Notes under the pieces: model-generated
Told to the model about the DNA's origin: nothing
Database searches by the model: none
Seen by the model: the letters and a program-made list of their open reading frames with translations, nothing else
Made by a program: the position numbers and the translations under genes
Part shown: positions 32,624-45,178 of the stretch, one piece after another
How the letters are laid out: every line of letters begins with the position of its first letter
How positions within the stretch are numbered: the stretch's first letter is position 1
Source of the DNA: Camellia lanceoleosa
Lineage: Eukaryota > Streptophyta > Magnoliopsida > Ericales > Theaceae
Length of the DNA stretch: 64,000 nucleotides
Assembly: GCA_025200525.1 (NCBI GenBank)
Contig: CM045762.1
Coordinates: 106,418,682 to 106,482,681, forward strand
Reading direction: 5' to 3'

Positions 32624-33973
32624 CTAAAGCTTTAGACAAAGGCATATAAAGTGGGGTAAAAACCCTCTTGCCTCGGGGTGGATAGTTCGAAGTTTGAGGG
32701 TTTGGATTGGATGTACCAGCAAATGGGGCGATTGTTTTGGAGTGGTGGTGACCATTCCAATTTCTAAAGATCTTGCAGCCACATTACCACTGGTGGTCGC
32801 GTTCAAACTGCGCGTATAACCCTTCTTGGGTGACTCCTTCTTATGGTTTATTAGACCCTGTTTCATTACGTCTTCTATTTGTACCCCAATCTCATGGAGG
32901 TCAGCGAAGATGGAAAGGGGTAAGACGATCATTCTCTGCATCAGCTTCGGCTGTAGGTTGTGCACAACCATTCTTATCTGATCTTTTTCAAGTGGCCGAG
33001 TTGTCATCATGGATGCCTTGGCCCTCCATCGAGTAACAAAGCCAGAAAAGCCTTCCTTCGGCTTCTGCCTGGTCACCTCAAGATCACGAGTTGTGACCTC
33101 GATTTGGGTATTGTATGAATATTGGGCGACAAAGGCCTCAGCCATCTCCTCCAAACTTCTCTTTACCAAATCCTCCAGTTTGGCGTACCAGATAGCCGCA
33201 ATACCCGACAGAGTCCGATCAAAAAAGGAGAGCTTCTGCAATCTTGTCAAGCCCATCGGGTGCAAAACATCTGAAAACAACCTCAGGTGGACCATGGGAT
33301 CTCCTTACCCATCAAAACGGTCTATGTGAGGCATCTTGAACCGGTCCGGCAATGTCACTGCTGAATTAGTGTATCCATACTCTATGTCTGGGATCGAGTT
33401 AACTCCCTGAGCTCAATTAAACAACTTCTCGAGCTTACTTGCTTTCAACGTGGTTGGATGCACCTCAGATTCAAACGGTGTATCTGTTGGAAAGGCCAAT
33501 ATCTTTGAAGTTTGTGGTAGAACTGGTGGCGGGACTAGCCCTGTTAGAATGTCTGTATTCTTCTAGATGGTTGCTGCATCCTCGGGTATCGGAACCCTAG
33601 GTGGGGGTGGGGGTGGATGTGAAGCAGATGCTCCAGTTTGTTATGGTTGCTGCTGTTGTTGAAGCCTAGCAATTAATTCTGCCTGCTGAGCTACAACCTC
33701 TGCCTGACGTGCGGTAACCTCTGCCTGGCAAGTAGCATCCCGCTGCATGGCCTGCATGGTCTCTTGGAGTTGACGCATCATGTCCTCCATACTGACTGTA
33801 AAATGCTGATCTGACTGAACAAGTGTGTATTTCCTCTCTAAGGTGGAAGCAGATATCTCAGCCCAACTGTGCACAGGTGAGGTGGATAATGACAGCTGAT
33901 CTGGTAACTGCTGTACTGATGATCTGTGCCTGGATGACCTCCGTCTAGTAATCGGGGGCAATGAAGCAAACAC
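32624..33973 (-). pseudogene. gag of element C (broken)
   Basis: The N-terminal frame 33973-33641 ends in a Gln/Ala-rich heptad-like run (RQAEVVAQQAELIARLQQQQ), a probable coiled coil. After frame breaks, 33295-32624 gives the retrotransposon gag domain: MVHLRLFSDVLHPMGLT, FFDRTLSGIAAIWYAKLE, FVAQYSYNTQIEVTTRDLE and GFSGFVTRWRAKAS. The element has no visible zinc knuckle. Gag would form the virus-like particle. Confidence 0.75.
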
Positions 33974-34725
33974 TGGTTGTCCGTCAACTAGATCCTCAGA
34001 TCGATGAATTCTCCTAACTATGGTCCAGAGTGCTCGGGGGGTATCTGCCTCTTCAGAAGCAATGATGAAATACTACCTTGCACAAAAATAAATAAAGCAA
34101 AAAGGAAACAAAAATCAGAAAACGGATAGCATTTCGGCTTAGATCAGGACAACACACAGTTGATAAATCGTAAGCTGGAAAAACTGCACTCAAACACTGA
34201 TTCCTGCCCCCAAATTTCTGCCCCCAAAACTGATATTCTCAAATACTGATGTCCTTAGACTGATTCCCAGACTTGCAACTAATAAATACATCTTGTAGAG
34301 ATATACCCTAACAGCACATATCAAGCAAGTGAGAGCCAAAACACCCCTATGGTGGGGTAAGGTTTCCCTGTCCTATTTTGTTAGGAGCTAGGGTTTCACT
34401 ACGCACGCATGCGGTTTCAAGCAACCTACATTCAGGTAAGCAACATGTCCTAGTTTGGAACAGTTTCTATGGCTTCCAATATGCAACTAGGCCGATTGGT
34501 CAAAAAGGGTACCTTGGCAAAACCAAGGTTTGTGTTTCCATCGTGGCAGAGCTTGTAACCGGTCAGCATTACGGCACACTTTTCCAAGCAAACCGTCGGC
34601 AAACCGTTCAGGAATAGCAGATGGCAAACACTGTGATTTAGGCGCACCTATGCAAATACAATGCAAAGAAACACATAAGTGTAAACAAAACAATATATCA
34701 TGAGTTTCGACTCAAGTTCTCTAAA
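33974..34725. other. Untranslated leader between primer site and gag of element C
   Basis: 750 bp without coding signal. It contains direct CTGATTCC...CTGATGTCC-type duplications near 34197-34265. It is expected to be the 5' leader of the genomic RNA. Confidence 0.5.
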
Positions 34726-34743
34726 TCCCTAGCAGAGTCGCTA
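34726..34743 (-). other. Primer binding site of element C (tRNA-Arg type)
   Basis: The minus strand reads TAGCGACTCTGCTAGGGA, 5 nt after the LTR end. The Tat/Ogre primer site as I remember it is TGGCGACTCTGCTGGGGA, complementary to the 3' end of a tRNA-Arg. Two G-to-A changes separate them. Confidence 0.7.
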
Positions 34744-37700
34744 GAAACTATAGACCGCTCGAACTTGCTTCGCGCCCCCCCTTCGGAGAAGGCTCGAATT
34801 GGGTCTTGCTACTACAGTTCGGACTCCTATCACGGTTCTGAATCTAATCTCACAAAATGCAATGTAAGACTGATAAATCACCAAAGGGTCCAAATCTGGA
34901 AATTGGTTTTGGAAAATCAATTTTGAATGAAAAAGCGCCAAACATGGACTCTTTGCCAGATTATAGAGTCGCCATCTAAATATTTTGTTTTGGGAAATTT
35001 AGGAAACCTAGACTCGTGCCAAAGGCCATGTGTTCGTCATTACCAAAGTTGCCTCGGCTCGGGAACTTAGGTACGAGAGGGGATGGTCCTGAAATGAGCA
35101 CGCCCGCTCGCCCGATCAAAGGATCGGCCTCTATTAAGCATTATATGTTGTTTTTGAAAACACATGTGTTCTTGTTCTGGTTATTAGCTAACTTACTATG
35201 TGACGCGCACATCACACAAGTATAGACTCAATCACGAGAATTCGAACAAAACAACTCATGTTTGTTTTTCGAAAATGGTTTGAAAGTGCTACTCGCAAGT
35301 AGGCTAAAGCGTGGATTTGCCACCCTTAAGTGGGCTTAAAACAACATGATTTTGCCACTCTGCAAAGTGGGCTTAAAACTCGCATTTATCGAATTGTTCC
35401 AATTCAAGCAATGAAGCCTTCATCCACAGGCATTCATGCAGTTAAGTACTTAAGCAAATAGCCTCATGGCAAGCATGTTGTCATGGCAACACTCACACTC
35501 ATGCAAGGATGCTAAAACGCAAACACTTACAAAGTACTCCAAGCCAAAACAAAAGCTTGTTAGAAATCATGCATGATCCTAACTATGCTAGATGCCTAAT
35601 GCAACACATGCAAAAATGCAACTAAATAGGCTCGGCTATCTAAGATGGCATATGAATGCAACAATTGATACACGAATTCAAGTAAGTATTGAAATACAAT
35701 GCAGTTTGAATGATGCGCCGAGCTCGGTGCTTGCAAGACAAATGAATGATGCACGCATGCAAAACATAAGGTATGCTAATCGAAACATGCCCTAATCTAA
35801 CCATCGAAAGTGGTTAAATAAAAGGGAGAAAGACGTGGGGTTGGAAGACATGCACACACGCATGCACCCTTATTACAACATTGTGCCCTCACGAAGGAGG
35901 GTCCGAATGAATAAGTTAGCTAAACCAAGTTAAGTTAATTATTACGAGTAAACTAATTAACTAACTCTAGTTAATTAATTATTACAATCCAAATTGAAAC
36001 AAATAGCTATGCTAAACAAATTAGAATATTACAAAACAAATGAATCTAATTAGTTAAATCACATGTATTTAATTACCTAGCTAGCAAAGCAATAAAGTGG
36101 CATCGCGGGCGAGGGAGACATGCATGCTCGGTGGCGTCTTCTTGAAAATCGTCGCTTTGATCTCTATTGCCTCTATTTACATTTGATGTGATGTTTGAAT
36201 ACTGAACCGATATTCCTGACTGCAACTGCCCCAACACAAGATCACTTCTGCAACAAAAATGGACTGGTGGCCGGTCGGCCACAAAAAGTGGCTGTCGGCC
36301 ACTTTAACTGGCCGATCGGCTAGTTGGAGTGGTCGGTCGGCCACTTATTTTCCAGGCTCCTGTTTTTGCTGCAACAGAGGACAATAGAGGCACAACAATG
36401 TATTTGCAAGGAAATGTATGCACTACCACACTCCTCATCATTTCTCAAGCTCAAAGGAGTGCGGTGCCCGACTTTCAAGCCACCAACCAAGCATCTCAAT
36501 GCATGATGGCCCGAAAACCAAGCTCGTACAAGCTTAGTGAATGCACAAATAACACAAAGAGCCTCCACCTCTATCATGCATGATCAAGAGGGTGAGCGGC
36601 CAAGAAATGTGACACGTTTCATCACTTTGAGTCTGAAACGTCCCACATTTCTTGTGTTTGGATTAACGTCCGATCCAAACGCAATGCAATGCAAAAAACA
36701 TGCTTATCTTTTACGTGTTTTACTTGGTCCATTTCTTGTTTACTCATTTTAACTTACCAATTAGTCCTTTAATCGGTTAAGTTCAATGTGCAAGTCCTCT
36801 AAGGAGAGGAGGTCAACCAAAAGAATGGTTTAAGGCATAAGAGAGACTATGCCTTTGACTAGGAGGAACCCTCCAAAAGAGGATTAAAGCCATTTAAGCA
36901 CAAGCATCAATCCCAAGCTTAAACACAATCTCAAGGCCAACCAACTCTCAAATTAAATGGAAAAATGAAGAAATGAGGGAGGTGGCAGAATTTGAAGTGC
37001 TGAGATGGCATGCTAAAGACCTTAAAGCATGCAAGCAATACAAGCATGACATGTTGGGGGGCAAAAACATCAATGCTAGTAAAGAGCATTACACAAGAGG
37101 CATGCAATACATAGCCTAAATAACCAAACCAACTCTGGACTGAGCTCAATCATGCCAAAATAATGGCCAAAACATGCTAAAATGGTAGCGCGAAAAGCAA
37201 GAAACTCATGCTTATGTATTGACTCATGAACAAGGCGTAAAGCACAACTCTCAAAAGCTATGAAAGAGTGAAATATGTGAGAGCATCATTACACTATATA
37301 CACTGAAATTACATGCTAAATGATGCCAAAACATGCACTCATCACATACACAACATGTTAAGGGCCCCGAAACTCAAAGCTAATCAAGGCCCTTTACACT
37401 ACAACCATACAAGGCAAGCCTCAAAGGACCAAGGCCACTCAAAACAGAGTTAAAGCATTAGTAAAAACATGCTGAGACAGAGCTAATACATGCTAGAATG
37501 ATGGACTAACTCATTAGGCATTCAAGGCTATTAAGCATGATTACACTACAAGTGTAAGAAACAAGCAATCAATGACTAAACCAGCCTAAAACAGAGTTAT
37601 AGTAGGTCCAAAAAGTCACAAAAACATGCTTAGACTAAGCTTCAAAAAGGGAGATATACATGCTCATTTAGTAGGCCATCAACACATGCAAACAACACAA

Positions 37701-37751
37701 GAGAAGAGGGGACCACCCCCTCCTATTTTGGACCACAAAACCAACTTTCTA

Positions 37752-37779
37752 CAACTGAAATTCCTCTGAGTTTCAGTGG
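37752..37779 (-). other. Conserved LTR hairpin (5' LTR of C)
   Basis: CAACTGAAA/TTTCAGTGG, one stem mismatch compared with copy E. Confidence 0.6.
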
Positions 37780-38258
37780 TAGAAAGGCCAAACAAAGGGT
37801 GTTACAAAAGCTAAGAAAGGTGGCTCAAAAGGCTTTACAAGCCAAAGAGCCAAGGGGAAGAACCACTCCCTAACCAAACAAAACTCAAACCAACATTTTA
37901 AAGCCTTAAAATCGGAGTTTTTAAGAGGATGAAAACAGCCTTAATGTAGCATGCAAAGGTGGTCAAGCACTTAATCAAAACAAAGCTTAAAAGGGGTATA
38001 TGCTTACCCTTGAAGAACAACAGCGAGACAACAATTTCTCTGAGCTAAAACCAGCTTAAGACCTCAAACCAAGCTTCAATGGAGCTTAGCTCCAAAGTGA
38101 AGGTGTTGGACTAGGTGTTTTAGTGCAAATATGTGAAGAAAACTCACTTTTAAGCACAATATAGCACAATATATATATAGAGAGATATAGAATTCTAGAG
38201 AGAGAGTAAAATTTGGCTCCTAAATTTTCTAAACCCTCAAATAGGGGGAGGGACCTCC

Positions 38259-38317
38259 CCTTATATAGAACAAGCAAGCAAAAAGCTTGCTTCATCCCTC
38301 TATATACGTGTATGGAG
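38259..38317 (-). promoter_or_regulatory. LTR core promoter, 5' LTR of C
   Basis: CTATATAAGG on the minus strand (38259-38268) and, about 27 bp upstream, CCTCCATACACGTATATAGAGG: the palindrome with two arm changes, and the G-box reduced to ACGT. Confidence 0.55.
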
Positions 38318-38702
38318 GATGAAGTCAGTGAGCAACAGTTGGCTCAAAAGATCTAAAAATATCTGAAAAATGAGAAAATTGGCCGCCGGCCCCCTTTAGG
38401 TGGTCGGACGGCCACCTTCCCTAGCCGACCGGCCACTTCAAGTGCCTAGTAAGGAAGAAAAGTGGCCAGCAAGTGCCAAAAGTGGCCGGCAATGCCTTCC
38501 CCCCCCCCCCCCTCACCCCAAGCAAGAGGCAACAAGGTTTGGCCCAAAAAAAAGGCCAAAACACATAGTGTAAAGAGGCCCAAAGACAGGGTACTCAGCC
38601 GAGAACTTCGGGCACTCAAAACGAGCGCAAACATGCACAATCAACGTGTGCACAAACGATGACGTCTGAGTCTTAGGGTCGGTGAAAAATGGGGTGTCTA
38701 CA

Positions 38703-40861
38703 CCTTACTTGCCCAAAGCCTATGTCTTGATCCGGGATCATTTCCTTGTTAGAGTGCCCATGCCACTTTGCTTGTTATACACACTTTGTCATACTCTTGT
38801 CTTTTCATTCTGGCACCTTTTTCAGGAGATCCAATCAAATGATGCCATGTGTCCCAGTGGTGGTTTAAGGCAGTTAGCAATAAGGAACCCATATCATTTG
38901 CTATATCTTTGCCTTAGAAGAGAGAGAAGTTCTAGGAAAAAGAAGACGAAGTTCTTAGAGGGAGAACTAGATTTCCAACCTTGATCCTTAGAGTTTGAAT
39001 CGTTTGATCTGTGTTTTGAGATTAGATTCTTGATCTACTCTTGTTGTTCTTTATGTTGATTTGATCACATCGCATGATATAGGATGATTCATGAGCCATG
39101 CATTGATTTAAAGTTTTGTTTTAGAAAGAGAAAATGATGTTCTTGTGTTCTTTAAGAAAAGCCTTGTTTTGATCCGAAAGTTTGTACCAAGTTCCATGTT
39201 TTTGTGTTTGTCTTCATGAAATCTTCAACTATGAGTACCCACATCCATGTTTCTGAACTCATATCATGAAATCTCAGATTTTGAATAGGAAGTTATGATT
39301 TTAGCATTAATGTTCTTCAAGGGGGAAACCCAGATTTCCAGATTTGATTTCCCTAAGTGTGGTCATTGAGACCCACTCTTGCCTAGATCTCACACCTAGG
39401 CCAAGCATCATATCTCACCTTGGCCTACCTTGCATGATCACTTGCTCCTTAGTCTATCTTGCATGCACACCTAGGCCGACCATGGTACACCCTTGCTGGC
39501 ACCTTGTAACATCTCGGCAGGCAGCTGCACACCTAGGCCTAGGAGACCACACCTCGGCCAAGACTTCCTGAGTTCACCCAGCTAGGCCATTTTGGCCTAG
39601 TTCATCTCTGTGCATCCATTCCGAGACCTGGTTGGTACCTAGCATGCTTTTCCAAGAAGAAAAACAGTGTTTTGACTCCCAGCACATGTTTTGCTTTCTC
39701 TTGACTTGGTTTTGGAAAGAAGTGCCAGGATCATTTTCATTCTTGTAAGGCTTGTTTTTAGAGTGCATTGGACAATCATCTTTGAGTATTCCTTCTTGTC
39801 TTCTTGAAATGCATTCAGTAGACTTTGCTATATGATTGTAGGTCTTGGATTCTTGCCTTAAGCCCTACATCCGAAGAGCTATTGTGAGTGGTATTTTTAA
39901 TAAAGCTATGTTATAATGTTTTGATAAAAGCTTTGCTTTTCTTTGTTTTGTAAAAGTATTTGATCAAGTATGAATGATTATCCATTAGCTTTTGTATCAA
40001 GTATTATCTTTGTTTTGATGACATTCTTGGAAGGTCCTTTCGTGCTAGGGGACGTTAAGCTTATGTAGCACCCATGTTTGAGATATCTCTTTGCCATCGA
40101 TGGTCATGTGCAGATGGTACCACCGACGGTCTTGTACGGGTGGGTTACGTTTTGCCACTGACGGTTTTTCAGGTGGGTTGTTTAACCGATTCCGGGTCGG
40201 CCACCGACAGTTGTGAAAGGGTGTGCTTCGATTTCGGGTCGGTTATTCCTTTGTTTTGTCAGGAAAGTCATCCTTTGTACTATGTAGATGTTATTAAACA
40301 TCCCAAGATGCTTTGAAAGACTTTGATTGATGAACTTGATTCATCCCATGTCTTGTTACAAGCTATGATATGTATTGTTTTGATAAAGATCTCGGATATC
40401 ATTCATTCAAACCTTTATTACTTATATCATTCACTGAGTATCCAAGCTCACCCTCTCCTTTATATATATATATAGGTGATGAGCAAGAAAGCAATGTTGC
40501 CTAAGCCTTATTTGGAAGATGTTTTGATTCTTGTTTTGCTAGCATCTTGAAGATTATGCTTCTTAGTTTGTAATTCATGTTTTTTTTTGTATATTTCGGC
40601 TTGAGAAGCCTTTTGATCAAGATGTAATATGTACTTCATTTTATTTTGTATCCATGATGTAAAACAATGTTAGGATGTATGTCGATTCATTTGATCTATT
40701 CACAGCTCTTATGGACTACTTAGTTTTAAATTTATTGCTTCCGCACATGTAGGCCCTATATGTATAGTCTGTTGTGTGAATCTTTGTAAGTTGTCCTTTG
40801 GTAATCTCAGATTACTAGCCATCACAACATCATTCTACTAGGGGCAGAATGGGGTCGTGAC
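38703..40861 (+). mobile_element. Orphan LTR fragment ending GGGTCGTGACA
   Basis: Ends GGGGCAGAATGGGGTCGTGACA, the terminal form of chromovirus-type LTRs (compare chromovirus B). The typical 'GCTCACCC' and 'GGTGATGAGCAAG' wording lies near 40447-40490. No primer site follows at 40862, so it is not a 5' LTR of a plus-strand element. Its start is lost at the boundary with element C. Internally there are clusters of ACACCTAGGCC-like words (39386-39600) and CCACCGACGGT-like words (40086-40210). No coding region. Confidence 0.5.
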
Positions 40862-40898
40862 AATTCTGAAATGAAAAGTTTACTATCGTTTCTTTCTT

Positions 40899-41028
40899 TT
40901 CGTCTTTAGTGAACTTTTTTATTTTTTTAGTTAAATTTGTTTTTATTTTTTAGGTGCATTTAAGCTAGTCGCATCTATAATATAATAATATTTATGAATA
41001 AATTTGAAAAAAAGTTCACTAAAGACTA
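40899..41028. repeat. Short inverted repeat (possible MITE or hairpin)
   Basis: Arms TCTTTAGTGAACTTTTTT (about 40901-40918) and AAAAAAGTTCACTAAAGA (about 41004-41021) enclose about 85 AT-rich bases. No clear target duplication. It could be a very small hairpin element between the LTR fragment and the LINE. Confidence 0.5.
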
Positions 41029-41076
41029 AAAAAAAATTTCATTTTTTTTTATAAATATTTTTCATTATCTTTATTT

Positions 41077-44000
41077 AAAGTACCTGTATGTGTAGCTAAG
41101 TTGCTTGATAAAATCCAAGCTAGGTTTTTGTAGGGAGGCTCAGAACTCAAAAAAAAGCTTCATATGCTGAGGTCACCAACATGGAAAGGTGTGTAGGGTT
41201 GGGGATTACAAGGTTGAAGAATGTTAATGAGTGTCTTCTAGCCAAATAGTGGTGGAGGTGTGACACTCCGATTCTACACTAAAGGTTGCAGAAGGAAAAG
41301 TCACTAGTGAGTCCTGTGGTCAATAACCAAGTAAGATCCCAGATCGCCAGAGGAGTCAAAATAGCCTCCCTTCTAAGTCCAGCTTTCTTAGGCAGCGCAC
41401 TGCCTTTTTGACAGATCTTACAAGGCATTGACACAAGGTCTCATAAGCAACGTTAAGGTTCATACATAGGATATAAATACATAATAACCACAATATACTT
41501 GCTTCAAAAGATTGTTCCATTACATTACATCCCCAAAAGAAAGTTTTAAGCTTCATATGAGTCTTACAAAATTATCAAAAGAAACTTCTAATATTCTAGG
41601 ATAGCCAAAGGTCTTCAAAGGTTTCCGGCTCGTCGTCTTCCGCTACGAGTTCTGCTTCGTCACCTGGCATGATACGCCGTGAGCTTTGAATGTCCAGTAA
41701 ACACACACACACCCTACCCCTTTTTCCCAGTCCAATACACAATCACATTTATAGCACCAAGTAGTAAAGCATGATACTCCAATAAACAAATAAATGCATT
41801 AAGAGTTGAGTCAGATGTTAGTAACTAGAATTCCCCCAAAGAGATTCCGTCCTCCCGACCACAAGAATCGGACGCGGATTATTTGATATGCCCCCTCTTT
41901 TGCTGCTTTGTTGCAGAACTAACCTCGGATGCCTACCAATGGTTATATACCGCGTAGCACCAACCGCAGGGCCTCAAAAGAGACGGTAAAAATAGGACCT
42001 TGCCCGAATCCCTCCTTACACCAAACCACCTAGGGTCCGAATACAACCGCTCCGTTCAAGGGTCCCGAAAACCACTTGCGCAAGATTTAACCTTGAATAG
42101 GGAACACATCCCAACAACCATATATCACATATTATCATCTTTTCATAACTCAAGTGTTCGAAAACCCAATACCCACCCAATTAGGTTTCCCGTTGAATTA
42201 AGTGTTTTAAATCAAGGTTAGTCCAACTAAACAATATAATAATATCCACATAAGTATGCATCCTCAAGATAAGAAAGATAAATAGCATAACATGCACATA
42301 CAACATCTTGCCAAGATATGATCATAAGCCATTAAACATTTTCATGAATACAAGGGCACAAAACATCCATACATAACAAATTTCTAGATTTAACATCACG
42401 TGAAGATTAATACGAAAGGACTACTTTAGATCATCCACCGAACTCGGTCTTCCTATGGTTCGTAGAGAATTTGATCTAGTTTCTAGAACATTTTTCGGAA
42501 ATGGGTTTGCTTTTCCAGATTTTAAGTTATTTAGAAAATAGTCCAGCGCTGTCCAGAATCTGTCTAGATCCGTCGACCGTTACGAAAACTTGATTTTCTT
42601 TCAAACCGCTCAATTTTTTTTTATGAAACAAATTTTAGTTTAAAGCTAACTCCTTAAGGAAGGTTTTGACATAAAATAGAGGTCCAGAATATTTTTGTAC
42701 ATTTTTCTGAAATTTTTGAAAGTTGACTGAAAAAAATAGGTTTTAAGGTAGAATGCCCAAAACAAGGAAATTTATAAAAAGGGGGTTCCACCATGGGAAA
42801 GTTTCATTTCTTTTGTGAAGAAAATATGCTAACTATCACATGTTTAACTCAGAAAATTTGTTTGAAAGAGTACCCATGAAAAGTTGAGAGATGTGTACAA
42901 AAGAAGATGGTTTTGTGCCAAAATGGGTAAAATACATGAGAGATGGAAACAATACTCAAATCTTAGTATTTTCAACATAGGAACTTGATAATAACAGATC
43001 TGAAAGTTTATTTAGAATCTTTAAAAAACATGCATTAGAAAAGAAAATGAAGAGAGGGTTGTGTTGGTGGCTTACCCTCCAAACTTAGCACAAGAAACTC
43101 TCATTTCTTCCTCCTTCTTCTCCTCTAGATTTCTCTTCCTTGCTCTCTCTCTAACCAAAATGTGTGTGAGTGAGTGTGTTGTGTGTATGTTTGCAAGCTA
43201 GGGAGGGTGTGGTATATATAGGCAAATTTGGGGTAAAAGGACATAAAAGCCCTTTAGTTGGAATTGGATGGAAAGTTAGGATTTTGCTTGAATTCTAAAG
43301 GAATGGAAGGGACTTAGGAGGTGTGTTCCATTGGTTTAGGCCACATCTAGTTGTAATAAAACCAATTCTTGGATTTTGCATCCTAGGTAGGTCACTAGGT
43401 TGTATTTTTCCTAGAATCTCATGATGGTGTGTCTTGGAAATAGATTTTTCACCTCCTCCAAGGAAGGGCTAGCCATAGAGATGTGAAGGGACTAATTTTT
43501 TTAATTATTTTAAGTTCTAGGCACATTCTCCTAGGTGTATATGTATATATATATACATATAGCAAGATTGATGGCATACCAAGGTACAAGATATGAGTAC
43601 TATTTTGGGACAAGTTTTGAAATTTTTAAAAAAAAATATGAGGGCTTGAAGTTAAATACATGTAACCTAGGTAGAATTAAATTAAGTTAGGGAACCTAAT
43701 TTGGTTAGAGAAATTTCTGTTTTGATAAAAATAAAAATAGCAATTGCTAACCGACAAGATTCGAATTAATTCAAGTAAACGAGGGGCTAAAAATAAATAA
43801 ATAAATAAATATAATTCAACATTAGGGTCTTAAAAGTAAATACATATTTCAGGGGCCTTACAGGAGGTATGGTGGTGAAGATCAAGCATTGTAGAAAGAT
43901 ATTGTGACCAGTAAGTACGGCAGCTCTGGTGGGAGATGGAGACCTTTTTTGGTGAATGGTGCTCAATACTCAAAAATCTAGGGTGACATTCTTAGTCTAG

Positions 44001-45144
44001 AACATAGTAGTCCTAATCTGTTTAGCTTTTTTATGAAGAATTTTGTCATTAAAGTTGGGAATGGGAGGATGATTAGCTTTTGGAAGGATAATTGGGCATC
44101 TAACAGCTACTTGAAGGTTTAGTTTCCCATATTATATGAGTTATCAATAGACAAAGAGGTCAATCTTAAACAAATGATTGACAAGAAGAGAAGCTCAATT
44201 GGGTGGAAATTCAGCTTCAGAAGAAGTTTGAGGGCTTAGGAGGAAGATGAAGTGGAAAGACTTAGGTTTTACCTTTCAACACATGAGCCAATTTTGTCTG
44301 ATGGAGCTAACTCCTTGGTTTGGAAGGCCTTACCTTCCAATATGTTTATTGTCAACTCAATGTATAGCAAAAAACAATAGGACTCATGGGTTGGAGTCTG
44401 CTGGGTGGATTTAGAAGAATGTGTCCCCACCAAAAGTGCAATTCTTTGGATGGCTCACTTGGAAATGTAGAATTAAGTCAAGAGATTTCCTTCAAAGTGT
44501 AGGGTGCCTCTGCCAAGATGTTGGGACAGAGTGTGTGTTTTGTGGCTGTGCTTTAGAAACAAACTGACATGTGTTGGTGCAATGCTCATTTACTTGGAAG
44601 ATCTGGACACACATTCTGGCTTGGTGGGGTTTGTAATGGATGGCTCTTGAGAATGTTAGAGGTGTGTGAGATTGGTAGAGAGGGTTCAAATGGAGAAAGC
44701 TTGAAACTAACATTTGGAATATAATTCCATTTGCTGTTCTATGGTCCATTTGGAATTTGAGGAATGATTGCAATTTTAATGGTAAGCAGCATTGCTTAGA
44801 GAAGATTTGCGAACTGATTAAGACTAGAGTTGCCCTATGGATCAAAGCTAACACTAGTGCGTTGCAGTGCTCTATTCATGATGTGGTTGATAATCTGCAG
44901 CAAGTTCATCTCTTAGTACCTTGAAGCTTTGGTTGATTAGTGGTTGGGGTAATATTTACCAGTATGGATCATTGTTTAGGTCTACTTGTTATTGTTGTGC
45001 TGGTATCTCACAAACATTGAGGTTGGTGTTAGTTTAAGTTTGGGTTGATTTCTTAGTGTCTATGTCTCCCTCTTTATTGATGTATTTCTCATATGTACGT
45101 ATGCAGTTTTATTAATAAAGTTTTTGTTTCCTTTTGCTGATCAA

Positions 45145-45145
<1 letters not shown>
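41077..45145 (+). mobile_element. L1-type LINE ORF2 3' remnant, split by a solo LTR
   Basis: The left piece (41077-41258) reads VPVCVAKLLDKIQARFL-stop-GGS and ends NECLLAK-stop-WW; the two stops replace Trp codons of the usual FLWGG and KWWW. After the LTR the text continues YGGEDQALWKDIVTSKYGS. Later come a zf-RVT region FFGWLTWKCRIKSRDFLQ and LCQDVGTECVFCGCALET with a zinc-binding Cys/His pattern, then LWSIWNLRNDCNFNGK. The 3' end shows TTATTAATAAAGTTTTTGTTTCC (about 45109-45131), typical of plant L1 tails, next to a TA/GA microsatellite. It is 5'-truncated, which is usual for LINEs, with many frameshifts. Confidence 0.8.
41259..43862 (-). mobile_element. Solo LTR inserted in the LINE (TSD GGAGG)
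   Basis: 2604 bp, + strand start TGTGACACTCCG and end GGGGCCTTACA, flanked by GGAGG at 41254-41258 and 43863-43867. Joining the flanks restores LINE reading through the ...WWRYGGEDQ region, which confirms the precise boundaries. The minus strand has a TATA-like CTATATATACC at about 43210-43220 followed by a pyrimidine/ACACAC-rich leader, so it probably reads on the minus strand (start TGTAAGGCCCC). A 24-bp AT palindrome lies near 43539-43562. Family not identified beyond LTR retrotransposon. Confidence 0.92.
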
Positions 45146-45177
<32 letters not shown>

Positions 45178-45178
45178 A
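45146..45178. repeat. TA/GA microsatellite at the LINE 3' end
   Basis: (TA)n followed by (GA)n, a typical degenerated LINE tail. Confidence 0.8.

Larger units (their letters stand above)
24342..38702 (-). mobile_element. Tat-clade Ty3/gypsy element C, minus strand
   Basis: 5' LTR 34749-38702, primer site 34726-34743, gag, protease, RT, RNase H, a second RNase H, integrase, polypurine tract 26539-26550 and 3' LTR 24342-26538. The duplicated RNase H, the tRNA-Arg-type primer site and the 4-kb LTR place it in the Tat clade (Ogre/Retand/TatV relatives). No antisense ORF lies between integrase and 3' LTR. The frames are broken by stops in gag, before the protease and in RT, RNase H2 and integrase. 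The LTRs are of different subfamilies and the flanks differ (CTCTC against CCTTA), so the unit is probably a recombinant. Confidence 0.85.
34749..38702 (-). repeat. 5' LTR of element C, 3.95 kb
   Basis: Starts TATAGACCGCTCG next to the primer site and ends GGGGTGTCTACA. The inner third aligns with the solo LTR at 15686. The outer 1.5 kb (37200-38702) is far closer to copy E (4147-5652) than to the element's own 3' LTR. It carries the hairpin (37752-37779), a splice-site-like CAAGGGTAAG (38003-38012), TATA (38259-38268), a decayed G-box palindrome (about 38295-38317) and GGCCG/CGGCC clusters (36263-36350, 38380-38490), plus a C-run at 38498-38511. Confidence 0.8.
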
